Assembly (NCBI GenBank): GCA_910591455.2
Contig: OU342808.1
Coordinates: forward strand, 10,991,904 to 11,055,903
DNA: 64,000 nucleotides
Source: Pholis gunnellus
Taxonomy: Eukaryota; Chordata; Actinopteri; Perciformes; Pholidae
Direction of reading: 5' to 3'
Shown: piece after piece, positions 1-14,048 of the stretch
Layout: each line of letters opens with the position of its first letter
How positions within the stretch are numbered: the stretch's first letter is position 1
Position numbers and translations under genes: made by a program
The notes under the pieces: model-generated
Told to the model about the DNA's origin: nothing
The model's input: the letters and a program-made list of their open reading frames with translations, nothing else
Databases searched by the model: none

Positions 1-3000
1 CTGTGACTGCACCCCGGCTGTAGACATGCTGGTTGGGGGAGCTGGAGATGACGAATCATTCCTGCCAAACTTTGTCGCTTCACCTGGATAGAAAATGACA
101 GCAGAGAAGACAAAACTGTAGCTGAAGAAAATGCATCTAAAACTATTTTGCCTCTCTATTCCACAGCTAACGTGATCCATTAGCAGGATCTCCACGTTGA
201 TCTAATCAGTTATGCTTAACATAATATGCTGAAGTACAAAAATGACAGCCATAAATAAAAAGTGGTATGAACAGACAGATGTGTAGTTTCATGAAACAAA
301 GTAATTGTGTAATTTGCTCAGTGTCAGTGTGAACTAACAGACTGTCTCGACACATAATGTAGCAGACATATCAACTAACATAAGATTTCACTTACCAGAA
401 TATGGATTATTAGCAAGGCTCTCTCTTCCAGGCATAGCAGCTGTAGTACCAGGGAATGTTATACCATAATAATCCTGTGTAGAAAGAGGAAAATTAAAAA
501 TCGAATGCCAAACGTAACCCTCCACATTTCGTTGCCTTTTCCATACATCTTAGACGGGTACTTTTGGAATTGTGTGCCATTGCCAGAGACGATGCGTATT
601 ATGAGTGGCTACTTAACTAAAAAGGTAGCAGGAATGTAACAAAAAGGGAAACACATTTGAAAGCCCCTCACTGATTTACCAAAATACTAGAATCACAGTA
701 ATATGAAGCAGGGTATAGGGCAGAATAAGACTCACCATAGGAAGGCGAGACTGCAGCATTTGCAAGTCCTCGTATCCGTAGATCTGCTGTGGAAATAATA
801 ATGGAGAGAAGAATCGGTGATAATTAAGTACCACTTTGAAGTCACTGTTGCCCACAAACTCAACTTAAGTTATATGCTTCACCAATTTGAAGCTTCTACT
901 CAGCTTCAGTCAGTGTGTGCGTTTCATAGATGTCATGTTTGGTCAGAACCTACTAAAACACAGTCATCGTCAAGACTGAGAATCTCCATAGAATGAGTGA
1001 ACTCACTGCCATAATTGTTCAATTCAATGTATCCACTAATGGTAAATACAGGGCTCTTTTTTATACATATGAAATCTTAAAAATCGGTGATGATAATTTT
1101 GAATTTTTTTCTGACCAATAGCCGACCCTCGTTAACCGCGAAACGACAAGCGTAGTGCCTTGCATACAGGGTTGCTGTGGTTGAAGTGCCTAACAATGCT
1201 GTGCGGATTGTCATCAAGATGCAGCCACTTTCACAGTAAGTCTCGCATCAATTAGTTTATCTGCGAGTTTGTCAGCAGGTGGGCTGCCTGGCATACTCTG
1301 CCACTGAATAGTATAAATAAAATTGAAATAGCTGCAAGCTTGAGCGTCAGCCACGTGTGTGACGATGAGTATGAAGTTAGCGGTAACATTGCAGCTGTAA
1401 ACAAAACAGTGCATGTACAGATTAAGCTATTTGTCAATGAATCAATGCTACAGCTCCTCAAGACCCAAGCAAAGTTCCCGAGTCTTGCTTGCCATCTGCT
1501 GAGTTCGCCCCTAAGTTAGCGAAAATTGTGGTCTTGATAAAACTCGTTCCCTTTAAAAAACCCAGGGGACTAATCAATATACAAACAATGAAATAATATT
1601 GGCTAAATTGTATTTTTTGTAAATATTTTTTGAATTACCGGGTAAGCAGGGAGCAAGCCACCAGGGCCCATGATGTACTGGTTGGCCAGGAGAGGTGGCA
1701 CTCCTTGGGCCAAGTTGGGAGGAGCTTTACCTGGTAAAGAGGACAAACATTTTTAACTTGACATAATATATGGAAATTAATTAAGTTATTTTGTGATTTA
1801 CATTTGTATGTAATTTTGTATAAATATGTATTGTCTTAGGTGAGTGTCAAAATAGCTTGATTACTAGAGGAATTGACCTTCACTATGCCCCGCCCCTCGA
1901 TGCAACTCTGTCAAACTGTTACTTACTGCACTACCTGCATACATGTTATCTAACTTTTGGAAAAACCAAACTACCACATCACCTGGCAATTGAGATAAAA
2001 GACTGAGATTAAAGAATAACACTGTTCTTGTAAAGCCAGGTAGGCCATTATTCACTTTTACAATCATTAAAAACCAAAAGCAGCACATGTATACATTCAG
2101 TATACCTTCAGTAGCTTGCATAGCACTGAAGTGCTAACGCTAGTTAATGCTGCGCTAACATACTCTGCTTTCGTTAGCTCCACAGGTTTTAATGTAAAAA
2201 AAAAACGTTCTGATGATGAGTCTATGGAGCAGAGTCGTATAGTTGTCGGACCCTGGTCAGAGCTGGCAGACTCTTCTGTAAATGAGTTCCTGTGTTACGG
2301 TGATGTGATTCCTATGTCGATCTATGAGCCTACCAGAGGTGGTGGTGAGCAGGGGTGCCGTGCGGCTGCCTGCAGCTGAGAGTGTGGCGTTTGTGCCATT
2401 AGGAGTTAGTCCAGGTGCTCCAGATGGGTGCAGACCATTGGCGATTGAGCTGTTAACAGCCAGGGGACTTGAATCGACAGCGTGGCTGGACGACGATGAA
2501 TAGGCATGGAGGTTGCCACTATTGTTCTCCACATTACTTATCTGGTGCTAACAGAACAAGAGAAGAAAGGGTGTGTGAGAAAAAAAAAAAGCAGCAAATA
2601 TTTCGTAGGTATGTTTTTCTCAAAGCATCACAGATTAGCAGAAAAGAAAGTCCTGCACTCAAACAACCCAACTGCACAATAATAAGTGTCTACATTTTTT
2701 AGCAAATATGTCATATCCTTTTATTGCCACAACTGCAGAGGGATGTGATATTAAACTTGTGTCTGTATGAAAGCATGTACAGACTTACCGTGTGGGAGGA
2801 GCTTGTGGCAAGAACAGATCCCGTTGAGTGAGTACTGGTCACATGACTAGAGAGAGTAAAATGATTCGGTCAGTCTGCTTAAATCTGATAAAGTAACAAA
2901 AAGTTATTTATCAAGGAAACATGAGAAAAAGACTGGGAGATTCAGTGAATATATATTTCCACATAAAAAGGTTTAGGATATGTGCTTGTAACCATCATTA

Positions 3001-6000
3001 TCTCCAGACAAAGAGGACACATAAAAAAGAAAAATGAATCAATGTGCAGCATCCCTTACCTGCTGAGCGAGGGGATGGATGTTGAGTGGGAAGGTGTAAC
3101 TGCAGGGGAGGGGATGTGGTGGCCAGGGTCACTCGTCATAACGGGAGACTCAGTTTTGACTGTTCTAGACGTAGCTGTTTTAAAAGAAAAATAAGAAATG
3201 AATTTGGTGTAAATCTTTTTGTGTTGATGTTACAAACGGTTAGAGGAAAAAAAAGAATGAAATAAAATGAAACTAAGTTAGACAAGATGGATGATTTGAG
3301 TGTGTCCTGGTCTTTATCAAACCTAATCAACTTTCTCTGAAAGGATTCTTTCCACTTTCTATCTGATGCATTTAGCGAACAGTATTCTTCATATTGGACT
3401 TGATTGGCCACACCATCTGCTGAGTGTACTTACTGTCCTGTGTGCTCTGTGTCTTCATGCCACTGTAGCCGTTCTATGAGGGGAGGAAATGAACAAGGTC
3501 TTAGTATTCCTTTTTTTGTCAGGTATTATTAAGCAGAGATTGAGCTTTCGAGGGATAACAGTGAAATCAGCAGGGGGTAACATCCTCTTTTCATTTGGGT
3601 CACTTATGCATACACAGATAAAAGATGTATCCTCACCGTGAGAGCAGCAGCTGAGGAGACATCTTTGGTCTGAGAGAAGCCCAGATGCGGTGGCATGGAC
3701 CTTTGGCCACTGCTGTCCACACGGCTGGCTGCGGAAGAAGCTGTAGAAGAGGGTGGTGCGGCTGCACTGGGAAGACCCATGGAGGGGGAAAGCGTGGCAC
3801 TGGGTAAGCCCAAGGATGGTGAGGGGAAGCTGGGATCTGATACAGCTAATGGTAAGGTGGGCAAGCTGCTCATGTGTTCGCTGTTCACAGGACAGAGAGA
3901 AAGGAAGATGGGGAAAGACGGACATACAGAGAATGTTTTAGAAGTAGAGTCGGGATGTATTATTACTGGCTAGATTTAAAACAAACAAGCTGTTTCTAGC
4001 TGTAGCTCAGCTGAAAGACAGACATCATCCTCCAAACCCTTTCATCTTATCAATAATAGTCTGCCCATAGATGGTCTGTGATTTCAATGCTGAAAAGACT
4101 TCATGCAAAAAATTGATGCACAAATTCCTGGTAAAAAGACAAAACTATGCGTTACACCTTATATCAAAACAACTCCTCCATGCGCTCACACACACCTCAC
4201 AGATCCTGGCTTGGAGAACAGGCTGCTCTGTGGCTGCTGTGTAGAAACAGGCATGGTTACTGGAGCTGGGCCCCGAGTCAGGGCTCGTTCCCTGGCCGGC
4301 TCCGTCTGTGCCATTTCTACCGTTCCACCACCAGCCTCAGACCCAAAGTCAAGAGCACCAAACTGAACATTCAGGCCAGCTATATCTGCTGAGCCCGGCA
4401 TCTCCACTGCTGACGACGGGATCTGAGAAAAAGAAGGAATTAAGTAGAAGTAGGCCTATAAATTTACCAATTTGATTATTTTGAATTACGTTCAAATTTG
4501 TTTTGTACTATGTATGACATGTTTAAAGTATGGACATCAAGTTGTTAAAATGTGTGCAACGTTATTTTCAGTCAAAAATGAATGTTGATGATCACCGGCT
4601 AGTGGCTGTGTTTAGTCCAAACACATGAGATGGATATACTGAATACTACTCCTGTGTTTTATATTATCGCCGATTATGAAAGGTGAAGTCATGAGTGGAG
4701 TTTACAGAATGAGCAAACTATTGTATTTAGTCGGTTCCTACCACATCTCGGGCCCTAATGCTATAACAGACTAAAATAAACTGCTATGCATCGAGGAGAC
4801 TACCGGCTCACACATATTGCCCAAGCACAGAGTTACAAGCGCTGAGCAAACATGTGTGTGTACGCAAAGTCAAGGACAGACGCAGCGTGCCTGTAAATTA
4901 GATCAAAACATAGCAGCATATTTGGGCCACGTTTTATAATCGATTCCATTTAAAATTCTGCTTTTCTATCCGTGTTTTTCACATCACTGAAATCACCGGG
5001 TCCTACACATTGCCAATCAGCTGGTTTTCCTGTCAAGTATGTGACAACAGATACATTGTGGAAGACTCTCAGCTCCTACCGTATCTTGCAAGTAACATTG
5101 TTCTTTTTGCATGGAGGTTACCACACTTGTTTTGTCTGATGAAAGGGTTCAGATATCAGAAGAGCTTACCTTTGAGGAAGGAGGTACTCTGCGTCTCTGT
5201 GTCTTTAGCTGCCGCTGAGGAGGTTCTGTGACAGAATGCTCCATGCATGTCAACTTCCCTCCTGGAGGAGCTCCATCTCTTAAAGAAGGGATGGAGGACT
5301 CATGACCTGTAGGACATTACAGGAGGATCAAAATAATGGTCAGAGCAAGACACAATGACAATGGAAATATTGTCATGATCTTACAGCACAGATACTGATT
5401 AGCTACAGATAAGTGTTCCCAATTCTCATTTCTACAGCAGAAAAATGCACCGCCCGAACCATGTTGTGTTCCCTTAATATTAGTCTGTGATATCAGCGCT
5501 GTAGCAATCATCTCAAATTTCACTTTTAGCTAAATATTTCCCATCGTTTTTTCCATGTTATTGCAGTCAACAAACAAGGCAGAGGGAACATTTAAGTGCT
5601 TGGTCTCATTTCAGCAATTGTGGTTATTGAACAGCTTAGGGGTCATGAAGAACAATCTACTGCTGCTGGTATTCTTATCTAATTAATCTGCCAAATATCA
5701 ATATTCAAAAATGACAATAAATAGTTGAGTTGCAGCTCTACTGGCAAGTGGAATTCTAAGCAAACTATCCCACCGTTAATGTAAAGATGCACCAACTGCA
5801 ATTTTCTTGGCTGATTCCTATATCTTAAAAGTCTGCCTTGCCGATTCCAATTTTGGTTCTGAACTACAATTAACAGCAAAGCTCCAATAACTTTTTTCCC
5901 CACTGTCCTGGAACTATTGAAAATATTTTAAATATCCCGAAGTCAGTGTAAACTGGCAAAAATTCTGTATGATATCCTCAACTTCGCTGTTGTCATCTAT

Positions 6001-9000
6001 ACATTTGTATTTGAATACTTACTTTGATTAAATAAAGCTCATCAGTAGTATTAAATAATGTATTATAACTTGTCCAACTTACAACTTTAGTGTTAGTAAG
6101 TTCCCGCAGCCGATCAATCTGTTCATCTCTACTTTATTGGCATAGTTCTGTCCTGCAGCCCTACCTGGTGGTGTGGGGACCTGTGGAGCATGCGACAGGC
6201 CCAGAGGATCTGTGGTGGGAAGGATGGAGGACTGTTGGTGCCTCTGAGACAGCTGGCTGAGCACCGCTGACGGCTCAGGTTGAAGTTTCATCTCCACTGG
6301 AGAGAATGGGGATAATTATGTAGTCATATACCCAACGTACCACTGTGCACTGTACATTTGTCATCAAGAACAATTAGTTAAGGTTTAATAGTCATGGATT
6401 TCTTATTTACTTTGAGAAACTTAAACTTACTGTGTTGGGCAATAACAGGGCCATTCTCCACTCTCTGAGCCTTGACTTCTAGAGAGGGAGAGCACGCTGG
6501 AACAGGGTTCTGTATTGGAGGTGGCCCTGCATCTTTGGAAACACTAATGTTGCTGGCGTTGGCCAACATCTGACCAGCCCTCTGACCAAGCCGAGGGCCG
6601 TTGAGCTGCTCCGATGTCCTGATGTCAGAGACAGGCGTTGGCTTAGGCGCATTCAGGGACCCAAAACCAGAACCGAGGACTGAGGACTGGGAGGATGAGA
6701 GAAGCAAAACAAGAACTGAATACACCATTATCAGTGTGTAGGCACATAAACATCGTTATGTGTTTGCTGGTGCTTGCACATGTGTGTGTGTGTGTGTGTA
6801 TGTACCAGTGCAGCATGTGCATAGGTGGTACTAGCAGAGGCGGCATGGGCGTAGCTGTTGGCTGTGGCGTGTGCGTAGCTGTGTGTTGCAGTGCGTCCAT
6901 TGTGGTGGGAATTGGTAAACACCAGGCTTTGGCCCAAATGCTCGGCTGAGGGGCCATCGACTATCGCTCCCAAGTCAGCTTCCATAGAACCCCCCGCAGC
7001 CACTCCAGTCTTCGGCAGTAGGCTAGCCATGTCCCCACTGAGGGGAAGCAGAACACAAGAGAGCAGGAAGAGTGGGGGGAGTGAAGAGTGGAAGAAAAGG
7101 AGTTTGAGGAGGAGAGTCAATAAGGCGAAGATAACCACACAGATCAAATGAAAAGTTACTCTCCAAAATAAAGCCCGTTCTCTGTAGTGTTTTGAGTTGA
7201 CTGGACTTTGGGCAGGATTGCTTACTTGGGTCTAGGTGTGATGTGTTTTGCTGGAGGAGAGGAGGCAGTGAATACTTTGGTCTCAGATAACTGTGGAAAA
7301 GGACAGGAAGTGCAAACACGGGCATCCATCAGATTTATATTGGCATATGTGCTGTATATCAACAACCATGAAGAACCACATTGATAGGACCACTGACTCT
7401 TAACCGATAGTATTTAGTCAGTCAATGTCTCTACAAGTTAGGCAGGCCAGTGCAGATTTAAAGCAATCTAAGTGATACAAATTGTGTAACCCCTCAATCT
7501 ACAGCAACGCAAATCCCTTTCAGATCATTGAAAAGTGCTGCCTTACGTCCTCATTCCAGTCCTCTGCAGCCCAGTCTTCCACATTGCCTTCCCATGTTCC
7601 TAAAAACACAACAGCAGCCAAGTTAGTGTTGCCATGTTCACACACTCGTATGTTCTCAGCAACCACTAACCACTCAAAGCACTGAAACAAAATATAGCAC
7701 CCTACATGCTTTAATATAAAACACCCTCAAAATAAAAGCACTTGAATTCAACAGAGTAATTTCCTTATTCTGCTTGAATTGTTATTTTATTCTGCACCTA
7801 GTGGCAGACATTTGGAATTTCTCACTGATTTGGGGCAAATGAACTAGACTAGGCAAATACTTTTAAGCCATTCTACAGCAAACATAGGAAATTGCATCAA
7901 AATGTGACATCTGTTATTTTCCTTACCAGCTCCCTCAGCAGTTTCATTGCCGTCCCATGCATCCTGGCGAGCTCTGGAGTTGGCGCCGTAATCAGCAGGA
8001 TTGAAGATGCTGAAAGTAGTAGAGTGGAAAGACAACACCAGGAAAGAGGGGACAGGTTGGAAAACTTAAGCAAAATTGAAGCGAATACCATCTGGTCTAT
8101 TGTTACTACGGAATGAGGAGATTCAGAAACTTAATTTATCCACACATTAGATTTGTTTAAGATATGTGCTTGTAATCAGCATCACTACCTCCTGATCCTA
8201 CTTCAGGCTTAAGATTTACACTAAACACATTCTTACCCCATTCCCTGGGAAGAGAACCTGTTGCCATCAGCTGCCCTTCCTCTACCACGAACCCCTGCCC
8301 CTGAGGACACACACAAAACAACCAGATGACCTCTACTGACTGGTCAATTTCAGCCGCAACTCTTCATTACGCATTTTTTCGGCAAGTTTACTGAAAAAAG
8401 TTATTTTTTGGTCATTTAACTTTGCCAAGCATTAGATAACATCTTTTCCCTTCATTCTTTTGAAAACAGGCCCGTACATGTGTCTAAATTTATTTTCTAT
8501 TATGTTTTTATACCCATTTTGTTTCTAAAATGTGGCATTGCTTTAGGATTGCGTTCAATAAGTAAACTACTAATACAGTGCAATGTCATAGTAGTTGACC
8601 ACATCAGAATGATATCACATTGTGATATCTGTGCTGTCAAAAACACACAAACGTTGGCCATTGAGGTAACGTTTAGACAGGCTGTCTTAAAAGAATATCT
8701 TGAATTCAAGATTTTAACTTTAGACATTCAACAGCCATACATTAAGACAAGAAGCCACTAGAATAATCTCCAGTGTTAGAACATAACCAGCCATCAGACA
8801 CAATTTCTCCTGAACCAGGCCTTGAATGACCTCATCCTTCGTTAGATCACTTGTCGTTACAAAAAAAGCCCACAAATCGAGGCAGATTCTATGCCCTTTC
8901 ACCCTCTCCAATTTCTTCTATCAACGACATCCCTCGCCCCACTAAACATGCATGCAAGCAGCTGCAGGGACTCAGCGCATTCCACACATGTTAAGTGCTG

Positions 9001-11283
9001 CAATACTCTAAATGCCTGTAGATACAAATAGATATGTTCCCAGCTACATCACCAAAACATGCAGAACAACATCTGAGACAATGCCCTATCTAACACAGTG
9101 AACAAAAACCAGACGATACTACAATTTGCTTAAATTCATGGATATGTGCAAATGGTGGACTACTGGGTTGCCTAAAGACGACATCAAAACTGGTAGCTAT
9201 AAATACCCTTTTTCAATAATCTTTGTATAGTCCAACTTTGTCATTTTGTTAGCGAAAAGACCAAATGTGCAAAGTATTCAATAAACTAAAAGGTGTAATT
9301 TTCTGTATTGCTCACCTCTGCCCCGACCTCTGCGTCCACGGTCTCCCCCTCTCTCTCCAGGAGCAACCTCAAACCCATTCTCCTCTAACCGACCTGGAAT
9401 CCAACAAGAAACAGAGGTACAAACTCATATTATTAACACTGAACTGTGAGAAAGACCGTTGAGCCTTTTTAAATAAACCCACTGGGATATCAAAGTTAAA
9501 CAAATGAGAAAGTTGAATGATATTTTATTTTTAGTATTACATGGATTTGTCAAAGATGCTTCAAATACAGAGAACACCATTTCAAAAGGACATGGAACCT
9601 GCACAATTCAGACAGTATAAACATCTTTCTTACCTTCGCGCCCTCTGCTGATGCCTCTGCCCCTCCTGTTGGACGCCCCACGTCCGCGACTTGCCTCCCT
9701 CTCTCCTTTCTTCTCCCGGCTCTCCTTTATCTCTGAGGGTCCTCCTTCTTTCCCAAGGCTACGCTTCTTCCCCACAGTCTCCCAGGAGGTCTGACAGAGG
9801 TAAACCAGAGAATGAGGTTGACTAAATAAATACATAAATGAAATCTAGCTATACTGTGACAAAAATGTTGCATGGTGTTTCTGCAAAAACCCAGAGGAAT
9901 TGCCATAAGATGTGAACACAAGCATTAAATGTATATAAGAATATGGTTTGGGCATGTGTACATAGACTCTTACTATGTCAGCAGTGCTCTCCAGCAGAAA
10001 ATTGATGGCTCTGTTTACATCTTCGTTGCAGTCATGGAGGGCTACCACGCACTCATCTTGAGTTTTCCCAGTTACCTCAATCAGCTGTGTTTGTGCAAAA
10101 CAAAAATACAGCATCGAGTTACATCACAATCGGATTCAATTAAGGGTCCCAATGTCCAACAAAGTATGCCGGCGATCCAAAAAAATGTATTTGTCTGAAA
10201 GTGTGTACATGAACAAACACATTACCTGTTTGACTTTGTCTTCAAAGTCAGCATCATTTTTGTCATAGATCACTTGGGCTAAACGAATCTGTTCTGCTGT
10301 GGCCTGGTAAACAAACAGTTCAGTTAGAAATAATACAACAGGAACCTGGGGTCTTTTCCTATTCAAACAATAAATCAGCAGGTCTGAATAGGGGTTGCCA
10401 CACTGGCTACCAGGCAGCTTTTGGTTGCAAATATGGCCACCATTTTGAATCACCTTATATTTTGAGTAATTAAGATACTATGCAGTACGTCTGCATAATT
10501 TAAATGTAACAAAAGAACAACATCTTTATGACAATAACCAAGCAAAATTAATTTGTAACTGTAGTCTGTGTTTTAATTGATACTTGAAACAGAATTTGAA
10601 TCTTAGGTGTGATCAGTTAACATGTCCACCCTCAATTCCTGGTACACAAAATACCAGAAGTTCAGCTGTTGTCACGTTCATCACAGATCCCTAAAAAATG
10701 AATCCAGCATCGTTCGCTTGTTCATCCATTCTCTTTCAATTTTTTTGCACTGATTCTCACCACAGATTCACTGGCTCTTCAGCTTTGAAGTTGACGCCAA
10801 CATATGCTTGGTTATCATCTCTACTTTCAGAGATGACTCGTCTCAATTCTGCTTAGACTGCTGAATCAACTCTTACATAGAGCTGAAGAGACTACGATGC
10901 ACAGTCTGCTGTCCCTAACATGTTAAGAACATCTTACACGTTTTATTTACGTATTTCAACGAAAGATGCTACAATCTGGGCAAAGGTATACAATGTATCC
11001 ACCTAACCTTTAAAAGTGTGAAATTACATTTTACATTCATTACAAAAATGTACTTTCAATTATCAGTATAACATTGAAAACTAGGGGAATCAACCTTTTA
11101 TTGTGCTAAAAAATAAAAAAGACAGACTATATCCAAATTGAGTAAGACAAACAGGCCTGGCTGCAACTCTGTACAATGGTGACAACCCACCTGTATCGGT
11201 TTCTGCGACTGCGTTTGTGTGGTCGTGGACAGTGTTCCGTCCCGAGCCCCCCGGGCTTGGTTGCTGACCACTGAAGTCATCAT
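1..11283 (-). CDS. ubap2: UBAP2-family ubiquitin-associated protein, 5' part (3' end beyond window)
   Basis: UBAP2/UBAP2L proteins are RNA- and ubiquitin-linked factors associated with stress granules. The CDS starts at tandem ATGs at 11281-11283 and 11278-11280. In-frame exons are 11191-11283, 10226-10303, 9974-10084, 9634-9790, 9316-9393, 8237-8300, 7927-8009, 7547-7599, 7226-7290, 6806-7037, 6431-6686, 6165-6296, 5170-5276, 4196-4422, 3637-3880, 3434-3473, 3060-3174, 2789-2834, 2334-2541, 1639-1730, 736-786, 396-476 and 1-83, about 898 codons. The UBA domain spans exons 2-3 (motif TGKTQDECVVALHDCNEDVN). An Arg/Gly tract lies in exons 4-6 and acidic Trp repeats in exons 7-8. Family blocks GLNVQFGALDFGSE, GKAPPNLAQGVPPLL and QIYGYEDLQMLQSRLPM are clear. 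The junction at 4196 was chosen over gtgagg at 4200 because it keeps frame. The exon 5170-5276 start was chosen to avoid an in-frame stop. UBAP2 is preferred over UBAP2L because kif24 is next door. Confidence 0.9.
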
Positions 11284-12789
11284 ATACAGTATATACAAAA
11301 CAATGTATGTACAAAATAGAAAAATCTAGGAGAGGGGGGACAGAGGCAAAGTTAAATGACGTGCGATGGTTACATTGAATCACAATTCCTAGTCAAATAC
11401 AATACTGAATAAATGTTGAATGCCAATACAATGAACTGAATGTGTGGAGCAGACTCAGACGCACTGTTGTCAAGTATACCATGTAAGACTATAATCCCAT
11501 CTGTCGCCCCCCACCACCCCAGTTAAATTTAGCCAGCCAAGAGGGGACTGTCCTGGTGTCAACTTACAACCTTCCCTCAGTCTCCCACACAAAAACACAG
11601 CCAGTATGCACCAGCATATGCTATGGGTATTATAAATTATAACAATTTTTCCCATTGACAAAGTCAGGGTAGCGACAATTATTCGACATTTGAGTAAAAG
11701 TAATAACTAACCTAACAACAAAGGCTTTATGCCAGGCAAAACTGTGTCTATGGAAATCGAAAGCACTATTTTATTTTGTCCGTTTAACGCATAATTACTG
11801 TGGGTTAGATTATATTACTTATAGCTTTTGGTTTTAGCTAATAATAATACTAACTGACAACTTGACGGCATGGGAACAAAACAAATTAGATCTATCGGCT
11901 GTGATCATGTGTGATAATCGTGTGTTGGCTGACAGACGGTTAAGGTCAGCTCTATGACGTAACGTTAGCAATTTATCAGTATTTATCATCACAGATAATC
12001 CTTATCTAACGTAACTTATGACTGAACCGTAACCTTATTTAGGTGAAGATTTCAAGAATCTCGGTGGAAACATGAGCCGCTAACGTTCACATCAGCGTTA
12101 GCTAGATCAACTAACGTTAGCTCGCGCTAGCTACAGCTACCGCTCGTCTTTGTTCCTTGTGCGATACACACTCACACCTTCAAACCGTCACGTTCTAATG
12201 GAGCTATATTAGCAGTTTGACACACACAATTAGCTAACCCGTAAGCCAATTAGATCGCTCTTCGGATAGACCTAACGACTCGGGAACAAAAAATAAACAA
12301 AGTGCGACGATGTACCCTTTGTGTTAACCAAGAGAAAAGCTAAATCGGATGTAAATGTAGTATAAGTTAGCAGCAGGCGAAGATAAAATGAAAGTGACAA
12401 ACACCGCGTGTTCAATCAACGTTAACATGCACAATGTCCAAAGCTATGTGCTAGGAATGCAATACGGTGTGGGGAAGAAAAGTTGTCGGAAAAAACGCGT
12501 GGCCCGTTCATGTTGAGCTACGACAGATATCAGCAGCAGGCCGACTGCCCGGCATGTGAACGGCCTGTCTACATACAATGAATGCAGCACTACAGTAACG
12601 TACGAATACAACGCTGGTTGGTTACTTAGCTAGCTAGATAGCTAACCATCGAGGAGGACGAACGGTTTCTCTGAATAGACCGATCGGTTTTCCTTAAATG
12701 AACGTAAAAGTTATAATATACGACTTGGGTCGTTCAAAGTGCGTTTGAATCGAAAACATTAGCACAACACATCTTATTATTTCTTTTAC
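11284..12789 (-). other. ubap2 intron 1, CpG-containing, with TAACGTTA palindromes
   Basis: This is a 1.5-kb intron between the putative non-coding exon and the ATG exon. The 11.9-12.7 kb part is richer in CpG than its surroundings and repeatedly contains CTAACGTTAG-like palindromes (for example 12111-12120). No convincing open frame is present. Confidence 0.5.
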
Positions 12790-12845
12790 CTGCTAACACG
12801 CTTCGCTCAGCCAGCAGCAGCAGATGCTGTCACGTGACCCACCGC
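12790..12845 (-). promoter_or_regulatory. ubap2 non-coding first exon and core promoter with palindromic E-box
   Basis: On the minus strand a strong donor (gcag then gtaaaa) ends a putative non-coding exon at 12790, about 1.5 kb upstream of the coding ATG. The palindrome GTCACGTGAC lies at 12829-12838, which is the USF/TFE3/MITF type E-box. The transcription start itself cannot be seen, so the outer boundary is a guess. Confidence 0.5.
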
Positions 12846-13998
12846 GCCGTTGTTCAACGTTCTGAAGCCAACACTGCCAACCAAAATCCACCGAGCGGGT
12901 CAGGTGGTTCAACACCGTGCCCTTACGTGCGCGTTCCTGTCTGGGAGCGCGCTTCGCTGTAACGTTTTCAGCCTGAGGACGGGTGAAAACTTTCCTTACA
13001 AATTATGTGGTACATTTTCCATATATGTAACAAATTCCCCGCATATGTATACGTATGCTGATGTGAGATCACATATAGCCTACATGGGATGGGTTATGAT
13101 TTAAGTTCGTTGTTCCTAGAGTAACACCGTTTCTTTTTCTTGAGCCAAAACAGGTCGAGTAGGTTTCTTCGATGGTGGTGTAAGACTAGATGTGACACAC
13201 GAAATTCGCAATGTCTTTATAGGCTGGCATCTCATATTACATTTTAATTCACCCCTTCAGTCTCAGCAATGCTCTCTTTGGCATATATACAGTTTCATAA
13301 TAAAAGGTAATTTGAATAGGCAAATAGACTAAAAACAACGTATCTGCACTGCAGCACTCAGGAAATAATCATCAAATCCCCACTACCTACATATTTCACA
13401 TCACAAAACACATAATCTGAACACCAGGCACATTTTATTTTTTCTTAAACCCTTAGAACTTTGTTTAGAAAAACAAATACCCTCAATGACTCAGCTGAAA
13501 ATCAAAAATACACCAAATATTGCTTTAGAAAGCAAAAAACGTATGATTTATTCACATCAAACAAAATAGCACTACACTTGTCACATGCCAAGTAAACAGC
13601 TTAGTAGACAACCTGAGCTCAAGATTGAAGTAAGGTAGCAAAATATTAGTTGCGTATCATCATTCCAGAGTCATAATTTTAGTAAAGGCCATAACAGAAT
13701 GTCTTAAATTATCAGGTGCTGAGAAAAAAAACCTTAAGATCAGTAGTTGTGTAAGACCAAGAATAAGAAAGACCAAAGCTGATCAATTATTTTCATTCTG
13801 ATACAAGTAGAAACTCCTAAGATTGGGCCAAGACTGGGTTTGCAAAAGAATAACTCTGGTGGATTAGATTAAATGAAAAAATACAGTATACTACATAAAC
13901 AGCAGCATATAATACACCTCCATTTTAAGATTAATTTTTAAGATTAACAGCACTGAGGATCGAAGAGGAAAAATAACAACCTCATACCTGCACATAAG

Positions 13999-14048
<50 letters not shown>

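Noticed and set aside
3455..3925. 156-codon minus-strand frame overlapping ubap2 exon 3637-3880
   Set aside because: Open by chance in the wrong frame. Family similarity and exon phases require the frame reading SEHMSSLPTLP.
4186..4200. Donor gtgagg at 4200/4199 for the ubap2 exon starting at 4422
   Set aside because: Using it breaks the frame into the next exon. The nearby donor giving an exon end at 4196 keeps phase and family sequence.
5277..5307. Stronger-looking acceptor (cctacag) for the ubap2 exon ending at 5170
   Set aside because: It would put either an in-frame stop or the wrong frame before the recognised QLKTQRRRVPPSSK segment.
84..11190. Possible intronic C/D snoRNAs in ubap2, since human UBAP2 introns host SNORD121 genes
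   Set aside because: No convincing paired C box and D box with terminal stem was found by eye.
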